18,026 nt of DNA, taken from contig JAICVT010000047.1 of assembly GCA_025935235.1 (NCBI GenBank), forward strand, positions 1-18,026, written 5' to 3'. Position numbers and translations under genes: made by a program. The notes beneath the pieces are model-generated. The model was given only the letters and a program-made list of their open reading frames with translations, was not told where the DNA came from and made no database searches. Below, piece after piece: positions 12,020 through 18,026 of the stretch. Origin of the DNA: Ktedonobacterales bacterium (GTDB taxonomy: Bacteria > Chloroflexota > Ktedonobacteria > Ktedonobacterales > JADMIN01). Numbering within the stretch: the stretch's first letter is position 1; every line of letters starts with the position of its first letter.

Positions 12020-13732
12020 TTGAGTACGCAACGCACACGGCCCGCGGGCCACGACAGCCACGCGGAAGGCAAGCTGCGATTCGTCCCGCTGGGTGGGCTG
12101 GGCGAGATCGGCAAGAATATGATGGTAATCGAGTATGGCGACGACATCGTGATCGTAGACGGCGGATTGATGTTCCCCGACCACGAGATGTTGGGCGTTG
12201 ACCTGGTCATCCCCGATACGAGCTATCTGGCGGACAAGCTCGACCGCATTCGCGGCATTTTCATCACCCACGGGCACGAGGATCACATCGGCGGCCTGCC
12301 CTATCTGCTGCCCCAGCTCGATTTCCCGCCTGTCTACGCCACCAGGCTGACGCTGGGACTGATTACCGTCAAGCTCCGCGAGAGCCGCATCCTGGATCGC
12401 GCAACGCTGCACGAGATCATCCCCGACGACCATGTACGGGCGGGCGCGTTCGACGTCAGCGTCGTGCGCATCAACCACAGCATCCCGGACGCCGTAGCGA
12501 TCGCGCTGCGCTCGCCAGTCGGCCTCGTGCTGCACACTGGCGACTACAAGTTTGACTACACGCCAGTGGATGGCCTGCGCGCCGACATCGGCGGGCTGGC
12601 GCGCCTGGGCGATGAGGGCGTGCTGGTACTCTGCGGCGACTCGACGCGGGTCGAGCATCCAGGCTACACGCCCTCAGAGCGCGTCATCTCCGATACCTTC
12701 GAGGAGATCTTCAACAAGGCAAGCGGACGCATCATTGTGGCTACGTTCGCTTCGCTGATCTCGCGTGTGCAGCAGGTGGTGGATGTCGCGGTCAAGCACA
12801 ACCGGCGCGTGGCGCTGGTGGGTCGCTCGATGGTCAACAACGTGCAGATGGCGCTGGAGTTGGGCTATCTGCATGTACCCGAGGGAACGCTGGTTCGCGC
12901 CGAAGACATCAGCAAGATTGCCTCGAGCAAGCTGGTCATCATCTGCACGGGCAGCCAGGGCGAGCCGACCTCGGCGCTGACGAAGATTGCCAGCGGCGAT
13001 CACCGGATGGTGCAGATCGAGCCGGGTGATACGGTGATCCTCAGCTCGACGCCCATCGTCGGCAACGAGCGGGCCGTGGCGCGCAACATTGACAACCTGA
13101 TGCGCCAGGGCGCGACGCTCTACTATCAGGGCAAGGCGCAGGTCCACGTCTCTGGCCACGCCAGCCGCGAGGAGCAGAAGCTGATGCTGGCGCTGACGCG
13201 CCCGCGCTGCATGATTCCCGTACACGGCGAATATCGCATGCTCGCACAGCACGCCGAGTTGGCGATCAGCATGGGCGTTGATCCACGACGGGTGGTGGTG
13301 GCGCAAGATGGCGACATCATCGAGGTCAACGCGGCGGGCGACATCGGGATCGTCGGCCACACCTCGTGTGGCAACGTCTATGTGGATGGCGCCGGGGTGG
13401 GCGATGTCGGCCAGGTGGTGCTGCGCGACCGCAAGGCGCTCTCGAAAGATGGCGTGCTGGTAGTGACGCTGACGGTGGACGCCGAGACGGGTGAGCCGCT
13501 GACCCGGCCAGACATCATCTCGCGCGGCTTCGTCTACGAGCGCGAGTCAGAGGAGTTGCTGGAGGCGGCGCGGGCGCGCGTGATCCAGGCGTTCCAGAAG
13601 CACACGCAGACACGCGGCGGCTCCGCCGACTGGAACTACGTCAAGAACAAGATTCGCGATACGCTCGGCGACTTCATTTACGAGCAGAACAAGCGGCGGC
13701 CGATGATCTTGCCGGTCGTGGTCGAGGTGTGA
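12020..13732 (+). CDS. rnj: Ribonuclease J
   Basis: A 570-residue metallo-beta-lactamase/beta-CASP exo- and endoribonuclease that matures and degrades RNA in bacteria using this pathway. The beta-lactamase core starts at KLRFVPLGGLGEIGKNMMVIEYGDDIVIVDGG (18-49). The zinc motif HGHEDH is at 84-89, followed by VGLVLHTGDYKFDYTP, the beta-CASP segment with ICTGSQGEP, the third motif HVSGHASREEQKLML and HGEYRMLAQHAELA. The C-terminal domain ends ...KRRPMILPVVVEV. Length is normal for RNase J (about 550-570). No ATG or GTG occurs in frame before the conserved core, so the TTG at 12020 is the likely start; AAAGGTG lies 11 bases upstream. Two terminators follow. Confidence 0.96.
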   Translation: MSTQRTRPAGHDSHAEGKLRFVPLGGLGEIGKNMMVIEYGDDIVIVDGGLMFPDHEMLGVDLVIPDTSYLADKLDRIRGIFITHGHEDHIGGLPYLLPQLDFPPVYATRLTLGLITVKLRESRILDRATLHEIIPDDHVRAGAFDVSVVRINHSIPDAVAIALRSPVGLVLHTGDYKFDYTPVDGLRADIGGLARLGDEGVLVLCGDSTRVEHPGYTPSERVISDTFEEIFNKASGRIIVATFASLISRVQQVVDVAVKHNRRVALVGRSMVNNVQMALELGYLHVPEGTLVRAEDISKIASSKLVIICTGSQGEPTSALTKIASGDHRMVQIEPGDTVILSSTPIVGNERAVARNIDNLMRQGATLYYQGKAQVHVSGHASREEQKLMLALTRPRCMIPVHGEYRMLAQHAELAISMGVDPRRVVVAQDGDIIEVNAAGDIGIVGHTSCGNVYVDGAGVGDVGQVVLRDRKALSKDGVLVVTLTVDAETGEPLTRPDIISRGFVYERESEELLEAARARVIQAFQKHTQTRGGSADWNYVKNKIRDTLGDFIYEQNKRRPMILPVVVEV

Positions 13733-13745
13733 CCTCTCCCCCCAG

Positions 13746-13780
13746 CCCCCTCCTCTTCTGGGAGGGGGGAGTTCTTCTCG
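13746..13780 (+). terminator. Intrinsic terminator after rnj
   Basis: CCCCCTCC-7 nt-GGAGGGGG forms an eight-pair stem starting 14 bases after the stop, followed by GAGTTCTTCTC as a T-rich tail. Confidence 0.85.
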
Positions 13781-13806
13781 GAAGGGCGTGGCGCGGGCAA
13801 GAGAAA

Positions 13807-13842
13807 GGGGCGTCCCCGAAGTGGGCGCCCCTTGTGTATGTT
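13807..13842. terminator. Second terminator, probably bidirectional
   Basis: GGGGCGTCC-7 nt-GGGCGCCCC makes nine pairs including one G-U, with TTGTGTATGTT on the plus-strand side and TTTCTC on the minus-strand side. It can back up rnj termination and also end the minus-strand unit at 13888-14606. Confidence 0.8.
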
Positions 13843-13887
13843 CTGATCACGCTCAGGCGCGCTCGTGTGGCGGCCTGCTGATGGCGT

Positions 13888-14346
13888 TCAGTACCAGATG
13901 GCGCGTGGGAAGTGGTTGGCTGTCAACAGATAGCGGCGCTCGTCAGATTCGAGCAGCAGCTTGTGCATCAGCACGACATCGGCCTCAGGGAGGCCTACCG
14001 CCGCTGGCTGCACACACAGCCGCTCTGTGACTCTGCCGTGCTCCACGACCTGCACCTGGCCGGGACCGCGTGGAATGCGGTACATGCGGCCAGGGTATTC
14101 GCGGCTTGGCACTTCGAGGTAGCCGTTGAGTCCGAGCGCTTCATACTCATGCTCGTCCAGCAACCGCCGGAGCAAGGCTTCGGCAGTGCGCTCGGCGGGC
14201 ACTGGCCACCACGATCGGGTGCGCAGCCAGGGCCAGATGCGTGAGCGGAAGTACGGACTCAACGTCAGAACCGACGATACTCTGAACATCACAACCATCA
14301 TCGCGATCAGTGTGACGAACATGACTACCACGCTGGCGCTCTTCAT
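13888..14346 (-). CDS. Membrane-anchored small protein, unrecognised family
   Basis: A 152-residue protein. Residues 5-28 (SVVVMFVTLIAMMVVMFRVSSVLT) form a transmembrane helix, followed by a basic/aromatic stretch and then a cytoplasmic or surface domain: ERTAEALLRRLLDEHEYEALGLNGYLEVPSREYPGRMYRIPRGPGQVQVVEHGR (52-105), LCVQPAAVGLPEADVVLMHKLLLESDERRYLLTANHFP (110-147). The motif set YRIPRGPGxVxV...LCVQP...LPxADVVLMHKLLLExDExxYLxTAN looks like a conserved domain, but I cannot name it. AGGA lies eight bases before the ATG. It starts 14 bp after the preceding gene (81 residues, ending Gly-Gly), so both are surely one operon and probably one function. Confidence 0.75.
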   Translation of the reverse strand: MKSASVVVMFVTLIAMMVVMFRVSSVLTLSPYFRSRIWPWLRTRSWWPVPAERTAEALLRRLLDEHEYEALGLNGYLEVPSREYPGRMYRIPRGPGQVQVVEHGRVTERLCVQPAAVGLPEADVVLMHKLLLESDERRYLLTANHFPRAIWY

Positions 14347-14360
14347 GGTAGGTTCCTGGC

Positions 14361-14606
14361 TCAGCCGCCAACGACCCGCGGGATCATCACGATCTCTTGA
14401 GCGGTGGGATCGAAGGCGTCAATGCGCTCCGCCGACTTGCCCGGCGTCACCCGCACCGCTGTCGAGCCGCGCGCGCGCTGCTCAGCGAAGATGCGCTCGG
14501 CCTCTTTGATGGCAGCCTGCGCTTCCTCATCGCCAACCAGAACCGCCGACTGGTTCCACTCAAAGCGGTCATCGCCGTGATGCGATAGAACTCTCAGCAC
14601 CCCCAT
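14361..14606 (-). CDS. 81-residue protein with C-terminal Gly-Gly, ubiquitin-like in outline
   Basis: The sequence reads as strand (GVLRVLSHH), strand (DRFEWN), helix (EEAQAAIKEAERIFAEQRARG, about 27-47), strand (TAVRVTP), loop, strand (QEIVMIPRVVGG). That strand-strand-helix-strand-strand order, the 81-residue length and the exposed VVGG end recall ubiquitin-fold sulfur carriers such as MoaD and ThiS, whose last residues are also -PPVxGG. No significant family match can be claimed by eye, and an unrelated fold is possible. AGGAG lies eight bases before the ATG. It is the first gene of a two-gene unit with the membrane-anchored 152-residue protein. No E1-like or protease gene is in the window. 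Confidence 0.72.
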   Translation of the reverse strand: MGVLRVLSHHGDDRFEWNQSAVLVGDEEAQAAIKEAERIFAEQRARGSTAVRVTPGKSAERIDAFDPTAQEIVMIPRVVGG

Positions 14607-15014
14607 AACTCGTGCTCCTGTCTGCTAACCAGACCTCTCGCGGCCTGATACTGGCACGGTTATTCGGCTTTCATAGTCGCCGTCCTTGTGCGACACCAGG
14701 CGTTAGGCCGGATACTCCGACTCCCGATCGCCGAAAAGCCATGCTGCCACAACCATACGTCCACTGATGGCGTGGTTGCTCGCCTGCGTTGCGCCGTGCG
14801 CTGTCACTGACGTGTACCCTCCCTGCCAAACGCGGTTCCCCGTCAAAACTGACCGCATACTCGGCGCCAAACTCGTCTGTAGCGCCGTTTCCTGGTCGCG
14901 GGTGGGCGAAAGATGGGGTCTTTCGCCTTCAACGCCTTCATGGCTTTCATGCGGACAAGCGCGTGAAGCATGCCAAACTACGCAAACGACGACATGGGCC
15001 GCGCGGATGGCATG
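14607..15014. other. 408-bp gap without a supported gene
   Basis: The gap separates two minus-strand units. It holds GGCGAAAGA-tgggg-TCTTTCGCC (14905-14927), a perfect nine-pair hairpin that could end the fni transcript, and presumably the promoter of the 14606 unit, which I cannot place. A 42-codon basic open frame on the minus strand (14843-14971) has no ribosome site. Plus-strand open frames here look random. Confidence 0.55.
14905..14927 (-). terminator. Perfect nine-pair hairpin downstream of fni
   Basis: GGCGAAAGA pairs fully with TCTTTCGCC around a five-base loop. It lies about 90 bases after the fni stop on the minus strand. There is no U-run, so it may stabilise or end the message. 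Confidence 0.5.
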
Positions 15015-16145
15015 CTAGCGCTCATCCATTCCGCGCTGCGCCATCAGGCGCAGTTGCTCGCCAAAGCCGCGCAGCTCCAGCCAACTCTGCGTGGAGCCGG
15101 TGACGATGGCCGACGCGCGCTGCAACTCGGCGATGGAGCCGCTGCCGGTGAGCTGCATGGCCACACCCAGCTCACGCAGGAACTGGTCGAGAAAGTCACG
15201 CACCGCCGCTTCGCTCTCCGCGGCGGCCTTCAGGAACGGGAAGCCCAGGCCAACCAGGCTAGCGCCGAGCGCCAGCGCGCGTGCGGCGTCCAGTCCTGAG
15301 CGTACTCCGCCGGTTGCCGTGATGGGAAGGTCTGGCGCGCCAGCGTGGGCCTCGACGACGGCGATGGGTGTCACAATGCCCCAGTCACGATAGAGCGCGC
15401 CGATGGCGCCCGTGTGATGATCGCCGCGATCCTGCGCGCGTTGCGCCTCCATCGCCGCCATGCTGCTGCCGCCCGCGCCGCCTACGTCTATCGCCGAGAC
15501 GCCCGCCCGCGCGAACCGCCGCGCCTGCTCATAGTTAATGCCCGCGCCGGTCTCCTTGGCGATCACCGGCACGCCGACCGACTCGGCGATGACGCGGATG
15601 CCCTCCAGCGCGCCGCGCGCATTGCGGTCGCCTTCGGGCTGCGCGGCTTCCTGCAAGAAGTTCAGGTGGATGGCCAGCGCATCCGCCCCAATCATCTTGA
15701 CGGCGGCGCGGGCGTCGTCGGCGGTGAAGGCGGGCTTGCCACGCTGCTCGATCAGTTGCGGCGCGCCGACATTGGCAATCAGAAACGCATCGGGCGCCTT
15801 GGCCCGCGTGACACTGTAGGTGTTGGCAAGTTTCGGCGTCACCAGCGCCGCGCGCTGGCTGCCCACCCCCATCGCCAGCCCATACTCCTGCGCGATGACA
15901 CCCAGGCGCTCGTTGATGATCGCGACATCGGGATGGCCGCCGGTCAGCGATGAGATGAAGATCGGGTAGCGCAGCTGTCGCCCCAGATACTCGACTGAGA
16001 AGTCAATCTCGTCCAGGTTGACCTCTGGCGTCGCCTGATGGATCAGGCGGACGTCGGCCCATGACGCCGCCTGCGGCGCCGAAATGTCGTGCGCCAGCGA
16101 GATCTGCACATGCTCAGCCTTGCGCTGCTTGACCTCGTCGCTCAT
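15015..16145 (-). CDS. fni: Isopentenyl-diphosphate delta-isomerase, type 2
   Basis: A 376-residue FMN- and NADPH-dependent enzyme that interconverts isopentenyl and dimethylallyl diphosphate, the entry to isoprenoid synthesis. Start of the domain: QRKAEHVQISLAHDI (7-21), then the FMN-barrel landmarks FISSLTGGHPDVAIINERLGVIAQEYGLAMGVGSQRAAL (63-101), ALAIHLNFLQEAAQPEGD (about 155-172, active-site region), VPVIAKETGAGIN, AIDVGGAGGSSMA (phosphate loop) and ITATGGVRSGLDAARALALGASLVGLGFPFLKA. Length fits the family (about 340-380). It has no link to the type 1 Nudix-like isomerase. AGGAG lies 12-13 bases before the ATG, rather far. It stands alone on the minus strand. Confidence 0.96.
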   Translation of the reverse strand: MSDEVKQRKAEHVQISLAHDISAPQAASWADVRLIHQATPEVNLDEIDFSVEYLGRQLRYPIFISSLTGGHPDVAIINERLGVIAQEYGLAMGVGSQRAALVTPKLANTYSVTRAKAPDAFLIANVGAPQLIEQRGKPAFTADDARAAVKMIGADALAIHLNFLQEAAQPEGDRNARGALEGIRVIAESVGVPVIAKETGAGINYEQARRFARAGVSAIDVGGAGGSSMAAMEAQRAQDRGDHHTGAIGALYRDWGIVTPIAVVEAHAGAPDLPITATGGVRSGLDAARALALGASLVGLGFPFLKAAAESEAAVRDFLDQFLRELGVAMQLTGSGSIAELQRASAIVTGSTQSWLELRGFGEQLRLMAQRGMDER

Positions 16146-16228
16146 CGGTGAGCCTGCTCCTCTCGCTTAGAGATACGCGTCATGATACGCAGCAGGTCTG
16201 GCCTGATTGTATCGCCTGGTGGCGCTGG

Positions 16229-17218
16229 CTACCACTCCATGCCCGCTGCCTGCAAGAGCGCGCGCCGAACCAGCTCGCGCGCCATCTGAACCTTGTAACC
16301 GTTGTGCGCTAGCGGCGTCGCGTCGTGAACCGCCTGCTCGCCCACCTGGGCCGCCAGCTCTGGCGTGAGGCGCTGGCCCTCTACGACCGCCTCAGCCCCC
16401 GATGCGCGACGCGGCGCGTTGGCGACACCGCCCAGCGCCAGCCGCGCCCGCGCAACGTGGCCATCCGCCAGCGTCACCTGCGCCGCCGCGCTCACCAGCG
16501 CATAGGCCCAGGCCTGGCGATCCATCAGCTTCAGATAGACGCCCCGCGCCCCGGTCGGCTGCGCGGGAATCATGACGGCAACGATCACCTCCGCCGGACC
16601 AAGCGTCGTCTCGCGTCGGCGCTCGGCGGTGGGCGCGCTGATGAGGTCGGACAGCGCCAGCGTGCGCGCGCCCGATGGACCCACCACCTCGACGCTCGCC
16701 TCCAGCGCAAGCAGCGCGGGTGCGAGATCGGAGGGATGCGCGGCAACACAGGGGCCATCGTCGAAGATCGCGGCATACTTATTCTGGCCGTCGCGAGCGA
16801 AGCACTGGTCGCCGCCCTTCAGCCAACACTCGTAGGGACCGCGAAAATACCAGCAGCGGTTGCGCTGCATCAGGTTGCCGCCAACGGTGGCCATGTTGCG
16901 CAGCTGCGGCGTAGCGGCATCGCGCACGGCGGCTGGCAAGATTGGCAGGCGCTCGGCCAGCCCGGCGTCGCGCTCGATCTCGGCCAGGGTGGTCAGCGCG
17001 CCGATGCGCGTCGCGCCATCCGGCCCGATCTGAATGCCCTGCAGCGCGCGGGCGGGCTTCAAGTCAATGATCTGGGTCGGCGCGGCGAGGTCGGCTTTCA
17101 TCAGCGAGAGCAGGTCGGCGCCCCCCGCGATCAGGCTGGCTGCCCCCGCGTCGCCGGATTGCAGCGCCGCGACGGCTTCCTCGGCGCTGGCGACGGTGCG
17201 ATGCTCAAATGCGCGCAT
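16229..17218 (-). CDS. FAD-binding subunit of a molybdenum hydroxylase, PaoB-like with extra [4Fe-4S] loop
   Basis: A 329-residue medium subunit passing electrons between the Fe-S and molybdenum subunits of a xanthine-dehydrogenase-family enzyme. FAD loops are LIAGGADLLSLMK (29-41) and ATVGGNLMQR (110-119). The insert between about 120 and 160 carries four cysteines: C122 (RNRCWYF), C131 (YECW), C139 (DQCF) and C157 (GPCVAAHPSD). That arrangement is the one that binds a [4Fe-4S] cluster in E. coli PaoB (YagS), and it is absent from ordinary xanthine dehydrogenase and CO dehydrogenase FAD subunits. So an aldehyde oxidoreductase of the PaoABC type is the best reading. AGGGGA lies upstream of the ATG. 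It follows the Mo subunit with a four-base gap. Confidence 0.9.
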   Translation of the reverse strand: MRAFEHRTVASAEEAVAALQSGDAGAASLIAGGADLLSLMKADLAAPTQIIDLKPARALQGIQIGPDGATRIGALTTLAEIERDAGLAERLPILPAAVRDAATPQLRNMATVGGNLMQRNRCWYFRGPYECWLKGGDQCFARDGQNKYAAIFDDGPCVAAHPSDLAPALLALEASVEVVGPSGARTLALSDLISAPTAERRRETTLGPAEVIVAVMIPAQPTGARGVYLKLMDRQAWAYALVSAAAQVTLADGHVARARLALGGVANAPRRASGAEAVVEGQRLTPELAAQVGEQAVHDATPLAHNGYKVQMARELVRRALLQAAGMEW

Positions 17219-17222
17219 GGCA

Positions 17223-18026
17223 TTATCCCCTCGTGTGATCGTCCAGCAGCGCGAGCACGCGGTCTGGCGTCAACGGCAGCCCGGTGACGGGCCGCCCGAT
17301 GGCATGAGCGACGGCGTTGGCAATGGCGCCTGCCGTCGGGATGATTGGCGGCTCCCCGGCGCCCAGCGCGCCAATCGTGTTGGCGACGGGGTTGGCGCGG
17401 TCAAGCAGGACGATCTCGATCTCCGGGATGTCGCGAATGGTGGGGATCTTATAGTCGCCCAGATTCGGGTTGACCGAGACGCCCAGCCGCTCATCCACGA
17501 TGCGCTGCTCGGTCAGCGCCATGCCCAGCCCCTGAATGATACCGCCCTCGAGCTGGCTGGTGTAGGTCAGCGGGTTGACGATGCGCCCGCAGTCGTGGGC
17601 CGCCACGATCCGCAGCACGCGCACTTCGCCTGTCGCGATGTCTACCTCAACCTCGGCGAATTGCGCGCCGAACGTGCGAACGATCACATCGTCGGCGTTG
17701 GGGCCGCGCATGCCGCGCGCCGTCACCTCGTGGCCTTCGAGTTGGCTGAGATACGCGCCGATGTCGCCCATCTCTTTGCCGGTCTCGCGGTTGAGGATAA
17801 CGCCATCGCGCACATCCAGCGCATCCATTGGCGCCTCGGCGAGATGACTGATGATCTCCAGCATCTCGCTGCGCGCGCCCGCCGCCGCCATGCGCACAGC
17901 CGGGCCAACCGAGGCCAGTGTCATGCTGCCGCCACTGGGCGGTGAGTAGACGCCGAATTCCGTCTCGCCCAGCTCCACGCGAATAGCGCTCAGCGGGATG
18001 CCCAACTCTTCCGCCGCGATCTGCGC
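17223..18026 (-). CDS. Molybdenum-binding large subunit of aldehyde oxidase/xanthine dehydrogenase family, C-terminal part
   Basis: The last 267 residues are visible; the start lies beyond the right edge. Landmarks are LGETEFGVYSPPSGGSMTLASVGPAV, VDIATGEVRVLRIVAAHDCGRIVNP, QLEGGIIQGLGMALTEQ and GALGAGEPPIIPTAGAIANAVAHAIG. The GAGEPP glutamate is the catalytic base of this family, and the surrounding loops bind the MCD cofactor. The enzyme is a molybdenum hydroxylase; the neighbour with a PaoB-like insert favours aldehyde oxidation, but the substrate-pocket residues lie outside the window or are not diagnostic. The cofactor would be completed by the MocA-type enzyme at the left end of the window. 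Gene order large-medium on the minus strand, with the small [2Fe-2S] subunit not in view. Confidence 0.92.
   Translation of the reverse strand, partial: AQIAAEELGIPLSAIRVELGETEFGVYSPPSGGSMTLASVGPAVRMAAAGARSEMLEIISHLAEAPMDALDVRDGVILNRETGKEMGDIGAYLSQLEGHEVTARGMRGPNADDVIVRTFGAQFAEVEVDIATGEVRVLRIVAAHDCGRIVNPLTYTSQLEGGIIQGLGMALTEQRIVDERLGVSVNPNLGDYKIPTIRDIPEIEIVLLDRANPVANTIGALGAGEPPIIPTAGAIANAVAHAIGRPVTGLPLTPDRVLALLDDHTRG

Noticed and set aside
11630..12658. A 342-codon minus-strand open frame opposite the small winged-helix gene and rnj
   Set aside because: It covers the conserved start of RNase J in antisense and shows no domain features.
14843..14971. A 42-codon basic open frame on the minus strand
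   Set aside because: No ribosome site and no similarity; composition alone (many Arg and Lys) is not evidence.
16325..17945. Long plus-strand open frames opposite the molybdenum hydroxylase subunits
   Set aside because: They are antisense shadows; the minus strand carries clear FAD- and Mo-subunit motifs.

Overview
The window is a GC-rich bacterial chromosome segment with tightly packed genes on both strands. No rRNA, tRNA, transposase or CRISPR array is visible. Gene content (type 2 isopentenyl-PP isomerase, RNase J, a HspR-like MerR regulator next to Hsp20, an ImuB-like protein paired with a DUF6504-like protein, a Gram-positive-type SOS box, a TTG start) fits a Chloroflexota bacterium, perhaps Ktedonobacteria-like. 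That assignment is inference; no marker gene is present.

Layout. 1-2156: the end of a SAM-dependent methyltransferase overlaps a MocA-type molybdopterin cytidylyltransferase, which runs tail-to-tail into a mannose-6-phosphate isomerase on the minus strand. 2157-3905: a 445-bp non-coding stretch with hairpins, a 10-bp tandem repeat and a sigma-A-type promoter leads to a small heat shock protein, followed by a HspR-like repressor. 3977-5496 (minus): a single-domain response regulator, a CsoR-family repressor with an atypical cysteine pattern, and a thioredoxin. The thioredoxin promoter carries an operator of the CsoR inverted-repeat type. 5684-7556: an N-terminally shortened Y-family polymerase (ImuB-like) gene under a probable LexA box, then a DUF6504-like gene. 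7659-8279 (minus): a cytoplasmic sulfite-oxidase-fold molybdoenzyme. 8556-13732 (plus): a polytopic GT-C-like membrane protein, a lipoprotein, a small winged-helix-like protein and RNase J, ending in strong terminators. 13888-14606 (minus): two unrecognised small genes; the first encodes an 81-residue protein ending in Gly-Gly. 15015-16145 (minus): type 2 IPP isomerase. 16229-18026 (minus): FAD/[4Fe-4S] subunit and partial molybdenum subunit of a PaoABC/xanthine-dehydrogenase-type oxidoreductase.

Themes. Molybdenum enzymes recur: MocA makes the cytosine dinucleotide cofactor used by the enzyme family at the right edge. Stress control recurs too: Hsp20 with HspR, thioredoxin with a CsoR-like repressor, ImuB-like with an SOS box. 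The least explained parts are the Gly-Gly protein and its membrane-anchored partner, the altered sensing site of the CsoR-like repressor, and a hairpin-associated 33-nt repeat present twice.
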